A DNA stretch of 64,000 bases from Rhynchopus sp. YZ270_cl-10 (GCA_964035575.1 OZ037861.1:1514337-1578336); one strand, 5' to 3'. Numbered from the stretch's first letter, positions 18,932-26,311 are shown. Notes: a model not told the origin generated them from the letters alone. Program-made: numbers and translations.

Positions 18932-19050
18932 AACCAACGATTTCTAAAGCTACAGTTTCTGTACTTCATTGGTATGGAAGCATGAAGATTATATTCTTCT
19001 CACACAACTTTGTCAAACATGGCCAGCCTCGAAAGAGACTGGCCTTTTTT
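18932..19050 (+). ncRNA. Spliced-leader RNA, gene 5 of 5
   Basis: Same exon and donor as the others; hairpin GGCCAGCCTC/GAGACTGGCC has one mismatch. Its PSE-A is the most divergent (GCATGTTTACCAG, A at -49). Confidence 0.93.
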
Positions 19051-19116
19051 ACGTCACCATGAGAAAAAACATTCACACATATGATGCATGTACAAAGTGC
19101 ACAGGTGTGTGTGTCA

Positions 19117-19152
19117 CCCTGACCCACCTCCAACAAGACAACCCTGTCTTGT
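19117..19152 (+). promoter_or_regulatory. PSE-B promoter box of ncRNA-A copy 2
   Basis: CCCTGACCCACCTCC, then ACAAGACAACCCTGTCTTGT with perfect 8-bp palindrome arms; ends 24 bp before 19176. Confidence 0.8.
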
Positions 19153-19175
19153 TTTCCCATACTCTCCCTATGTTT

Positions 19176-19500
19176 GGGTGCTAAGTTAGTGTGCTACTTC
19201 GAAACCAAACAACTCGTTCAGCAACAGCTAAAACTTGAAAAGACCTTTCTTATCAGAAAATTCTTTACAATTTTTATGATGTGTCCTGCTGTGGGCCTGA
19301 TATGGCCCAAGGCGGAACCACTTTCATATGATGTAAATCCCGTACGTTCGTACAGAATATTACCCATGATGATTATTCTTACATTAGCGTGTAACACTAA
19401 TTCTGACTGCGTTCTATTTCACACTTCAAATATTAGAACTGGATGTGGGGCTGCCAGTTTACTGGTGGTCCCGATCCAGCACACAACGCAAGCACCCTTT
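19176..19500 (+). ncRNA. Unassigned ~325-nt structured RNA 'ncRNA-A', copy 2
   Basis: Paralogue of 10160-10491. The first ~60 and last ~110 nt are almost unchanged; the middle has many substitutions but keeps hairpins, with a compensatory G-C for A-U change. Ends in T6 straight after GCACCC. Upstream PSE-B places it in the same Pol III-like class as U6 and 7SL. Function unknown to me. Confidence 0.8.
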
Positions 19501-19565
19501 TTTATATTACCCCACCCAGTACCCCCCCTGTGTCTGTGTTGTTGCCTAAAAAAGCATCACCTTTT

Positions 19566-19576
19566 ACAGGCTTCCT
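19566..19576 (+). promoter_or_regulatory. PSE-A-like box
   Basis: ACAGGCTTCCT with A at 19568, 50 bp before a predicted start at 19618. Confidence 0.45.
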
Positions 19577-19617
19577 TGTGGGGAGTGTTCGGTCAAGTGA
19601 TAGTGATGAAGAAGGAC

Positions 19618-19682
19618 AGGGGCGAGTTTTCTCGTGAAATGCTTTGAAGCCTCTGACATTGAGAGGCTCGCTCCGACCTCTG
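19618..19682 (+). ncRNA. Candidate ~65-nt snRNA-like gene 'ncRNA-C'
   Basis: Predicted from the upstream PSE-A-like box. The 5' GGGGCGAG can pair with CTCGCTCC (19667-19674), and AGCCTCT/AGAGGCT forms an inner hairpin that competes with part of it. A T5 run follows. Upstream TGATGA and internal CTGA could instead mark a C/D snoRNA. Not matched to a known family. Confidence 0.4.
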
Positions 19683-19826
19683 TTTTTAATAACCCTTACC
19701 GGTAACCACTGTGTATGTATGGTATGTATGGTATGTATGATATGTTGCCTTTGTGTGTTTGTTTTTGTTTTGTTAAAAAAGAGGGTATGCCACTCCTGGA
19801 TGTTGTGCAGCTCCAGGGCAACATGT

Positions 19827-19970
19827 GTGAACGGACCAGGTTGCCCTGGCGACCCGTCACCCCAATGAGAAATTGCGTTAATATCATCAGTGCACAAGGC
19901 ACTGTATCAGATATTAAGCTGATAAGAACAGATAATACACTTGATCTTAGCCAAAAGGCCGAGAAGGTAT
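19827..19970 (-). ncRNA. U2: U2 spliceosomal snRNA
   Basis: The 5' end ATACCTTCTCGGCCTTTTGG and AAGATCAAGTGTATTATCTG are near-identical to other U2s, followed by stem-loop II (AGTGCC/GGCACT style) and a 3' hairpin CCAGGGCAACCTGG. About 144 nt, close to the short trypanosomatid U2. The branch-site pairing element reads GTATTA where most eukaryotes have GTAGTA. Confidence 0.95.
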
Positions 19971-20009
19971 GACTTCTTTTTAGTCCATACCAAATTCGAC
20001 ACCCATGTA

Positions 20010-20022
20010 CAGGGAAGCATGA
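20010..20022 (-). promoter_or_regulatory. PSE-A box of U2
   Basis: ATGCTTCCCTGT on the minus strand, A 50 bp before the U2 start. A diverged duplicate of this stretch lies at about 20060-20110. Confidence 0.75.
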
Positions 20023-20118
20023 TGATGATCAATATTACTAGGAAACAACAAGGCAAACAGATTACACACCCATGTCACAGGGAAGTGAGCGAAGGTGATG
20101 ATCAATCGTAGTAAAAAC

Positions 20119-20262
20119 AAGGCCGCCGAAGCAGCTACACAAATTGCCAATGTGGCAACGCCGAAGCGGCCCATGGCGGGAATTGGGTAGTTTTCAACCA
20201 GCAATCTCTCCACAGCGTCCCTATTTGGTCATTGCTTATGGAATTATCCCGAGCGCAAGAAT
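20119..20262 (-). ncRNA. U4: U4 spliceosomal snRNA
   Basis: Partner of U6. The 5' region TCTTGCGCTCGGG corresponds to U6-pairing stem II, AGCAATGACC-AAATA-GGGACGC is the 5' stem-loop with its kink-turn, and AGATTGCTGGTTGAAAACT is the stem I region. CCCGCCATG and ATTGGCAATTTGTG (Sm site) match U4. A 3' hairpin GCTGC-TTCG-GCGGC ends it. About 144 nt. Confidence 0.92.
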
Positions 20263-20300
20263 ACCTCCTTTTCTCCCAGTCGTGTCACAAAGCTATGTCA

Positions 20301-20313
20301 ACAGGGAAGCGTG
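20301..20313 (-). promoter_or_regulatory. PSE-A box of U4
   Basis: CACGCTTCCCTGT on the minus strand, A 50 bp before the U4 start. From here to 20731 (about 420 bp) I see no gene. Confidence 0.7.
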
Positions 20314-20731
20314 TTGGGGTGGTAACATAAAGACACCACGTAAAGCTAACACACCAGAACTACCACCACCAATGTGCCTCCCTGTAGACATCTGTGCAGC
20401 CGATAGGTGGAACAAACAAGGGCAAGACTGTACTCTACACAGGATCTGTTTTTGAGTGCATTCGTGTTGAAGATTGTTTTCTTCGGCACAAGACCAAAGC
20501 TGGATGATGACATAGGTTGGGCATGTGCAGCATGAGCACTTGCGATGATTGTCACATACTTCTTGTATTGTTTTGTCTCTCCCCTGTATGGCGCAGGGAA
20601 GAGTACCAGGCACAGCCCTTCCACTTACAGCTTGTTTTTAAGAAAAACCTCAAAAAAGGCTTCACATTACTTTTTTCACCTTCAAGGACATCTTGATCAA
20701 TCAAGAAGTTACCACACTATCCTCGCTCTCA

Positions 20732-20744
20732 ACATGCTTCCATG
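20732..20744 (+). promoter_or_regulatory. PSE-A box of U5
   Basis: ACATGCTTCCATG, A 50 bp before the U5 start. Confidence 0.7.
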
Positions 20745-20783
20745 TGTAGCAAAGTGCATACAGCAATAGAACAAAACAGAGCC

Positions 20784-20900
20784 ATATCACGGTTCTTGCC
20801 CATATCGAACTCATCTTTCGCCTTTTACTAAAGATGACCGTGGGTAAGAGCCACTAAGTGAAAGCATAATTTTTGAAGGGGCCTTTGTGTCTCATCTGTT
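20784..20900 (+). ncRNA. U5: U5 spliceosomal snRNA
   Basis: The invariant loop I CGCCTTTTACTA is closed by ATCTTT/AAAGAT; an outer stem GGTTCTTGCCC/GGGTAAGAGCC matches U5 architecture. Sm site ATAATTTTTGA at about 20867. The 3' end is estimated. Confidence 0.93.
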
Positions 20901-20919
20901 TTTAAGTCTTGACAACCAC

Positions 20920-20932
20920 TACGCTTCCCTGA
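20920..20932 (+). promoter_or_regulatory. PSE-A box of U1
   Basis: TACGCTTCCCTGA, A 50 bp before 20971. Confidence 0.7.
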
Positions 20933-20970
20933 AGGTGTTGGAGTTTCGCATGTTGTTAAACTCAGCTAGA

Positions 20971-21131
20971 GGTTACATACCTTACTGGTGTCTGACCTGA
21001 TCAACAAGGGCGTCGACACACCAGTGGCCCTTGCATTGCACTGCGCAGGGGATACTGGTGGCACTAGCTTCGGCTGGCTTGCACAGTGAAATTTTTGACA
21101 GCGGCGGTGCTGTGCTTTGCACAAACCCGCC
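20971..21131 (+). ncRNA. U1: U1 spliceosomal snRNA
   Basis: Recognises 5' splice sites of cis-introns. Stem-loop I has the U1-70K loop TGATCAACAAGG (human GATCACGAAGG), stem-loop II the U1A loop CATTGCACTG, stem-loop III a TTCG-capped helix, then Sm site AAATTTTTGAC and a 3' hairpin. About 161 nt. The splice-site-pairing arm reads ACATACCT instead of ACTTACCT, complementary to AG/GTATGT. Confidence 0.88.
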
Positions 21132-21416
21132 TTTTTAAACAAACAAACCAAAACAAACGTGATCACACAAACCATCATGTTACCCAGTAAACCCAGTAAA
21201 CCCAGCACACTGGTCTAGAGGGATCGACCACTGAGTGGTGACCTGTGAGCACACAGGCACCTGCTCCGATGCAGTAGTGCAGCGCACTAAGTGCTGTGCT
21301 AAGGACTGGCCAAACTTGTTAAACCTGCTGACCCACAAACCGGTTTTCACAACCGAAGCAAAAACAAGCTCAGAAATAAAAAGCTCTTCAAAGGTTTTCG
21401 AACCTGACTCAGTATT

Positions 21417-21535
21417 GGATTCGGCCATACTCTGGTGAATACACCTCATCCCGCCTGATTTGAGAAGTTAAGCACCAGCAGGCCTGGATAGTACTGGCGT
21501 GGGTGACCAGCTGGGAAGTCCGGGTGCTTGAATCC
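21417..21535 (+). rRNA. 5S ribosomal RNA (3 of 4)
   Basis: 119 nt, matches the minus-strand copies. Shares about 60 bp of upstream sequence (GAAGCAAAAACAAGCTC onward) with the fourth 5S gene. Confidence 0.95.
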
Positions 21536-21581
21536 TTTTTGCTTTTCTTCCGTGTTGGTGTGTGGTTTTAGGACATCCAGA

Positions 21582-21617
21582 CCCTGACCCACCTCCAACA
21601 AGACAACCCTGTCTTGT
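21582..21617 (+). promoter_or_regulatory. PSE-B promoter box upstream of ncRNA-B
   Basis: CCCTGACCCACCTCC then ACAAGACAACCCTGTCTTGT; predicts a start at 21641. Confidence 0.75.
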
Positions 21618-21640
21618 ATCCCTGTGTTTGTTGCACTATC

Positions 21641-22017
21641 CAGAGAGCAGAAATGAGGGGAGACTACACCACCGACGGTGCTTCAGCCTACAGGAGCATG
21701 CTGGAATGTGAATGCTGCATGACAGCATTCACAATTTCACCTTTGGTGAGATGGAGATGAGCGCAAAGGTGCAAAAATGCACAACAAAAACTGAGGAAGA
21801 GGCATCCATACTCCCCAGAAGGGACGTGCGCACCTGCAGCCAAAAATTCTCCTGTGCTTAATATCATGCGCGCTGGGGATGCCGAAATAGCTAAACTGTT
21901 GCAAGAAGTGGGACTAATTCCCAGGCAGTTGCCCTGTACAACATGCAAGTCCACAATGCCAGAAACACTGTACTGGACACCAAGATACTCCAAGAAGATC
22001 GCAAACTGGCCTTATTT
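21641..22017 (+). ncRNA. Candidate ~375-nt RNA 'ncRNA-B'
   Basis: Predicted because a full PSE-B lies upstream and no other gene is nearby. Begins CAGAGAGCAGAAATGAGG; contains a strong hairpin GTGAATGCTG-CATGA-CAGCATTCAC near 21700-21735 and smaller ones. A TTTT at 22014-22017 could end it. Its length would suit RNase P, MRP or a large snoRNA, but I found no diagnostic motif. Confidence 0.5.
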
Positions 22018-22172
22018 TAGGTGAAATGACCTAATGCAGAGTGCAGCGGAACAGGGGAGACAAATAAAGTTTCCTGTACCATGCAACACCCAAGACACTT
22101 TTGCACAAGTGAAGCAAAAACAAGCTCAGAAATAAAAAGCTCTTCAAAGGTTTTCCACCCAGACCCATTATT

Positions 22173-22291
22173 GGATTCGGCCATACTCTGGTGAATACAC
22201 CTCATCCCGCCTGATTTGAGAAGTTAAGCACCAGCAGGCCTGGATAGTACTGGCGTGGGTGACCAGCTGGGAAGTCCGGGTGCTTGAATCC
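22173..22291 (+). rRNA. 5S ribosomal RNA (4 of 4)
   Basis: 119 nt, T-run after GAATCC. Confidence 0.95.
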
Positions 22292-22374
22292 TTTTTTCCT
22301 TATTTGTGGTGTAACACACAGAAGTTGGTTGAAAAGTGAACTGATAGTATTCAGCGCAAAGCATGATTATTGAA

Positions 22375-22446
22375 GGGTATATAGCTCAGTGGTAGAGCAT
22401 TCGGCTGCAGTCCGAACGGTCCCTGGTTCGAACCCGGGTGTGCCCT
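22375..22446 (+). tRNA. tRNA-Cys(GCA)
   Basis: Acceptor GGGTATA/TGTGCCC, stem TTCGG/CCGAA, loop CTGCAGT, anticodon GCA. Confidence 0.95.
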
Positions 22447-22540
22447 CTCTTTTTTGTTTCAAGATTTTCTGTGTGTTACTTTTCCCCTTTTGGTTTTGAA
22501 TTTCATCCCCACCTTGTAAAGATTCGTTTAAGAAATGTAA

Positions 22541-22613
22541 GGGGGTTTAGCTCAAATGGTAGAGCGCTCGCTCAGCATGCGAGAGGTAGAGGGATCGATA
22601 CCCTCAATCTCCA
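22541..22613 (+). tRNA. tRNA-Ala(AGC)
   Basis: Acceptor GGGGGTT/AATCTCC with G3-U70, stem CTCGC/GCGAG, loop TCAGCAT, anticodon AGC, C33. All three alanine isoacceptors therefore have C33. Confidence 0.95.
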
Positions 22614-22704
22614 AACATTTTTTGGCTTGGAAACACTGTTGTGATATTTCCAGATCTCAATTCTTTTTGGTACCAAAGAAAAAGAAGGAAGCGACAGAAT
22701 TGTA

Positions 22705-22776
22705 TCTCCTATGGTGTAGTGGTTAGCACTCGAGACTCTGAATCTCGCGACCGCGGTTCGAATCCGCGTAGGAGAA
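22705..22776 (+). tRNA. tRNA-Gln(CTG)
   Basis: Acceptor TCTCCTA/TAGGAGA, stem CGAGA/TCTCG, loop CTCTGAA, anticodon CTG. Confidence 0.95.
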
Positions 22777-22869
22777 CTTTCCTTTTTCTCCGTTTCGTCC
22801 CTTGTTATTCTCCTCTGTGACTGGTTGAAACGCATTCCCACTTCCATATTCTTGTTGGCTTTTATTGAA

Positions 22870-22951
22870 GGCGAGATGGCCGAGTGGTCTAAGGCGCCAG
22901 GTTAAGGCCCTGGTCCCTTCGGGGGCGTGGGTTCAAACCCCACTCTCGTCA
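22870..22951 (+). tRNA. tRNA-Leu(AAG), unit B
   Basis: Unit B copy of 122-203; reads the same. Confidence 0.95.
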
Positions 22952-23040
22952 CTTGTTATTCTTTTTCATTTTCATTTTCAATCTATCCCTTTTGTTTTGT
23001 TTTCAAGATTGTGCAAAACACAAAAAGCACACTTGTCAGG

Positions 23041-23113
23041 TCCTCCTTGGCGCAGTCGGTAGCGCGTCAGGCTGTTAACCTGCAGGTCGTTGGTTCGAAC
23101 CCAACAGGAGGAG
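23041..23113 (+). tRNA. tRNA-Asn(GTT), unit B
   Basis: Unit B copy of 293-365. Confidence 0.95.
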
Positions 23114-23172
23114 ACTTTTTTCCCTTCTCAAACCATTTTCTGTTCTTTGCAAAAGTCATAAAAAACTGGGAA

Positions 23173-23254
23173 GGCGAGATGGCCGAGCGGTCTAAGGCGC
23201 CAGGTTTAGGCCCTGGTCTCTTCGGAGGCGTGGGTTCAAACCCCACTCTCGTCA
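23173..23254 (+). tRNA. tRNA-Leu(TAG), intact
   Basis: Type II tRNA. Acceptor GGCGAGA/TCTCGTC, stem CCAGG/CCTGG, loop TTTAGGC, anticodon TAG. In unit A only its first half survives. Confidence 0.95.
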
Positions 23255-23318
23255 CGTTATTACCATTTTTCCGCAGAAAACCCACCTCTTGTGGAAAACA
23301 GTTCCGGTCATTATTGTA

Positions 23319-23391
23319 GCAGCTATCGTCTAGTGGTTAGGACGCTCGCCTCACACGCGAGAGATCGTCGGTTCAATCCCGACTAGCTGTA
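23319..23391 (+). tRNA. tRNA-Val(CAC)
   Basis: Acceptor GCAGCTA/TAGCTGT, stem CTCGC/GCGAG, loop CTCACAC, anticodon CAC. Missing from unit A. Confidence 0.95.
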
Positions 23392-23481
23392 ATTTCTTTT
23401 TGAACTTTCCTTCACATTTTCGTTCAATGCAACGATCGAAAAGATGTCCCCATGCAGATAATAGTTTTGCCTACTATCAGA

Positions 23482-23553
23482 TCCGCTGTAGTATAGTGGT
23501 TAGAACAGCCGGCTCTCACCCGGCAGACCGGGGTTCAATTCCCCGCAGCGGAA
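23482..23553 (+). tRNA. tRNA-Glu(CTC)
   Basis: Acceptor TCCGCTG/CAGCGGA, stem GCCGG/CCGGC, loop CTCTCAC, anticodon CTC. Missing from unit A. Confidence 0.95.
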
Positions 23554-23647
23554 AATACTTTTTTTTAGACCAAGTTTTGGAGAGAAGAATTTCTGACTTT
23601 TGAATATTAACGCCATCATGTAAATCTGGATGAAGAAAATAATCAGT

Positions 23648-23719
23648 GGCTTAGTGGTCTAGTGGCATGATTCTCGCTTCGGGTGCGAGAGGTCCAGGGT
23701 TCGATTCCCTGCTGAGCCC
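23648..23719 (+). tRNA. tRNA-Pro(CGG)
   Basis: Like tRNA-Pro(TGG) with loop TTCGGGT, anticodon CGG. Missing from unit A. Confidence 0.95.
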
Positions 23720-23933
23720 CTCTTTTTATTTAGGTAGTTTCTTGCTTGGGAATTGTTTAGAAAAATTATTTCCACATCTTTTCGACCACCAAAATCCCAA
23801 GATGAGGAAGTTTGGAAAAGTGCATTTTTGTGAAAGTATTTTGCCATATCTTTGTTGTCACCAAAATCCCAAGATAGTGAGAGAATCTTGAAAAATCATT
23901 TTCCATATTTTCACTTCCCAGTGAAAAAGAGAA

Positions 23934-24006
23934 TACCCATGGTGGGGATCGAACCCACAATCTTTCGCTTAGGAAGCGAACGCCTTATCCATTGGGCTAC
24001 ACGGGC
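23934..24006 (-). tRNA. tRNA-Arg(CCT)
   Basis: Acceptor GCCCGTG/CATGGGT, stem TTCGC/GCGAA, loop TTCCTAA, anticodon CCT. Missing from unit A. Confidence 0.95.
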
Positions 24007-24112
24007 CTAATAGTTTTACCTTCTTTCCTTTTCTCTGGGGTGGTCAAATTTAGGACAAGAGACTTTTCTGCATGACCACCCCACAATGATTCTTTGGTTT
24101 AAATGAATGTGA

Positions 24113-24185
24113 GCCTCCCTAGCTCAGTCGGTAGAGCGCAAGGCCCTTAACCTTGTGGTCGCGGGTTCGAGCCCCGCGGGAGGTG
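24113..24185 (+). tRNA. tRNA-Lys(CTT), second of two
   Basis: Same body as 4614-4686, including C33 (loop CCCTTAA). Missing from unit A at this place. Confidence 0.93.
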
Positions 24186-24559
24186 CTTTTCTTTTTGAAT
24201 GTTCACGATTTTGAGGCAAATGAAAACCAAAAAATATTTCCTCCACTTGATCTCAGTTCTGTTTCGTTGGCAAGTTGAGAGTGGAATTTGGGTGAAAATA
24301 TGTGTTTTCCGAACCAACACAGGACTCCCACCGACCGGTGTAGGTTTTGCGTTCAACCAGGTGTGAACTGCTTCCACTCGCGAAAAGTGCCAGACCCTTT
24401 TGCTGGGGATAGCACGTTTCAGCCCCACAACTTATCTCCTTTCTGGGCATGTCCAGTGTGCTCAGCTGCCGCTTCTTGGCGACTCACCAGTACAGAGTGG
24501 TGGAATCCAGCACAGAATGGAATGGCTGGGAAATCCTTAGCAATCCATAATTCAGATGG

Positions 24560-24766
24560 AAAAACTCCTGACCCGGCTATTGAATTTTCGGATCATTTTC
24601 TCAGTCACAATGCAAGCACAGAATGGAAACCAAAACCAAGCACAGAATGGAACACGGCTATAAGACTCCAGCCATTCCATTCTGTGCTGGTTTTTCGTTT
24701 CCATTCTGTGCTTGCATTGTGACTGAGAAAATGATCTGAAAATTCAATACCCGGGTCAGGAGTTTT
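24560..24766. repeat. Fold-back (large inverted repeat) element
   Basis: About 65-bp arms (AACTCCTGACCCGG...GCAAGCACAGAATGG) face each other across a short centre, with further CCAGCACAGAATGGAATGG repeats at 24505 and inverted at 24670 and 24800. Contains GACCCGGGTATTGAAT, also present in the tRNA-invading transposon. The rest of 24186-24985 holds no gene I can see. Confidence 0.75.
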
Positions 24767-24985
24767 TTTTTCCACTCCTAACAAATCCTTACAGTAAGCC
24801 TATAAGTCTCCAGCCATTCCATTCTGTGCTGGTTTTTGGAGCCCATTCTGTGAGCACTCGCTCGGGCCTGTACTGGAGTATAGCGGCCAGGCCATCTCCC
24901 TTCTGCGTTCCTGCCTGTCACATCCAGTGCTCAGTTGCTGCTTCTTCAGCACAACCGCATCACATCACATCACCAAAAAATAGAA

Positions 24986-25057
24986 AGGCAACTGGGGGGA
25001 TCGAACCCCCGACCCTTGGTTTACAAGACCAATGCTCTGCCACTGAGCTAAATCGCC
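24986..25057 (-). tRNA. tRNA-Thr(TGT)
   Basis: Acceptor GGCGATT/AGTTGCC, stem TTGGT/ACCAA, loop CTTGTAA, anticodon TGT, normal U33. Missing from unit A. Confidence 0.94.
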
Positions 25058-25139
25058 GCTGATTAAGATGCTTTTGCTGTTTCTCCTGCGAAGAAGTTTT
25101 TCAAGACAACACAGAAAGGAAAGTGTGACAAAAAAGAAA

Positions 25140-25210
25140 TGACCCTAGACGGAATCGAACCGCCGTTGATGGATTTGGAATCCATAGTGCTACCGCTACA
25201 CCATAGGGCC
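25140..25210 (-). tRNA. tRNA-Trp(CCA)
   Basis: Acceptor GGCCCTA/TAGGGTC, stem ATGGA/TCCAT, loop TTCCAAA, anticodon CCA. Missing from unit A. Confidence 0.95.
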
Positions 25211-25295
25211 CATGATTTAGGGCTTCAATGCGTTTAGCATGAAGGTGGAAATTTTGCTGAAAATCCCACACAAAGGAAAAAGACACACAAAAAAG

Positions 25296-25368
25296 TGCGA
25301 GGTGCCAGGATCGAACTGACGACCTTAGGATTATGGGACCTACGCGCTCCCGACTGCGCCAACCTCGC
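25296..25368 (-). tRNA. Elongator tRNA-Met(CAT)
   Basis: Acceptor GCGAGGT/ACCTCGC, T-arm GTTCGATCC (elongator type), stem TAGGT/TCCTA with a mismatch next to the loop, loop CCCATAA with C33, anticodon CAT. Missing from unit A. Confidence 0.9.
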
Positions 25369-25492
25369 CTTGATATTATCGTATCATTAAGAAATACATG
25401 GGGTGCAAATTTCTACAGGTTTGCGTGGCAAAAAAAAATTTTTGAGTCAAAAAATTTTATGGGCTTCTGTGGAAACAATGACAGTTGTAGAA

Positions 25493-25576
25493 CCTCTCGT
25501 AGCTCAATTGGTAGAGCGCTCGACTGTAGAATACTCGGTTATCGAGCGGTCGCTGGTTCGATTCCGGCCGAGAGGA
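25493..25576 (+). tRNA. tRNA-Tyr(GTA) with 11-nt intron
   Basis: Stem CTCGA/TCGAG encloses CTGTAG, then an 11-nt insert (AATACTCGGTT), then A; the standard eukaryotic position after base 37. Acceptor CCTCTCG/CGAGAGG. The only intron-containing tRNA seen. Missing from unit A. Confidence 0.93.
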
Positions 25577-25654
25577 TTTTTTTTCGTTTTCGTGTTCCAG
25601 ATTATTTTCTGCAAACAGATGACTGCCTAAAAACAAAGAACGGTGAGAATTACA

Positions 25655-25736
25655 GCAGTCGTATCCAAGTGGTTACGGAGGTGGACTAGAAATCCATTGG
25701 GCTCTGCCCGCGCAGGTTCAAGTCCTGCCGACTGCG
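25655..25736 (+). tRNA. tRNA-Ser(AGA)
   Basis: Type II tRNA. Acceptor GCAGTCG/CGACTGC, loop CTAGAAA, anticodon AGA. Missing from unit A. Confidence 0.95.
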
Positions 25737-25834
25737 ATTCATTTTTTGTTCACGAATTTTCGTGCATTTTCGTCGTTTCTGTGCTCATTTTAGACCATTT
25801 TGATGCGCGAAATTAAATCAGAGTGAAGATTGTA

Positions 25835-25906
25835 TCCTCGGTAGTATAGAGGTCAGTATTTCCGCCTGTCACGCGGAAGACCCGGGTTCAATTCCCGGCC
25901 GGGGAA
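25835..25906 (+). tRNA. tRNA-Asp(GTC), second gene
   Basis: Same body as 7614-7685. It remains whole in unit B, where the other Asp gene is split. Missing from unit A. Confidence 0.95.
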
Positions 25907-25968
25907 TTCTTTTTTGTACAGGGCTTACATTCATTGTTTCGTTTCTTTTCTGATGAAAATCAAATCAG

Positions 25969-26041
25969 GCCCCGTTGGCGCAATGGATAGCGCGTTGGAC
26001 TTCGAATCCAAAGGTTGCGGGTTCGAGTCCCGCACGGGGTT
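25969..26041 (+). tRNA. tRNA-Arg(TCG)
   Basis: Acceptor GCCCCGT/ACGGGGT, stem TTGGA/TCCAA, loop CTTCGAA, anticodon TCG. Missing from unit A. Confidence 0.95.
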
Positions 26042-26311
26042 AACTTTTTGAACATTGTTTTTTTGAACTTTTTTGAAAACACAAAAAAGTGAGGTTGGTG
26101 TCAAGTGAAATCACAGTGGAACAACAGATACAAATTTGGGTCCAGTGGGAAGGGGTCTCCCAGGAATTTTGGATTTTTTGGCAGTCAACCCATCCAGAAG
26201 AACCTTAAAAAATCTTGGGAAAAACTTGAAAACTGGAAATTCTTTGAAAAGCTGACATTTCAGAATTTTTTTCTGAACATGAAAATTTTGCTTCCTCCTA
26301 AAAAAAAGAAC

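Larger units (their letters stand above)
1..22748 (+). repeat. Tandem small-RNA gene cluster, unit A
   Basis: First copy of the tandem cluster. Against unit B its positions shift by 22,748 bp (1-461), 24,649 bp (1869-2245), 26,064 bp (about 2246-7730), 27,380 bp (to about 8274), 28,795 bp (to about 11.8 kb) and 28,967 bp after that. Every step is explained by a transposon insertion, one transposon-bridged deletion, or the gain of one 173-bp repeat in unit B. No protein genes. Confidence 0.9.

Noticed and set aside
16821-19050. Dinoflagellate origin, suggested by SL-5S-tRNA-snRNA linkage
   Set aside because: The dinoflagellate leader (CCGTAGCCATTTTGGC) is absent, and the SL exon here is clearly of kinetoplastid/diplonemid type.
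20060-20110. Second U2-type promoter on the minus strand (CACTTCCCTGTG)
   Set aside because: It is a diverged duplicate of the U2 upstream region; no snRNA lies at the expected start and it overlaps the end of U4.
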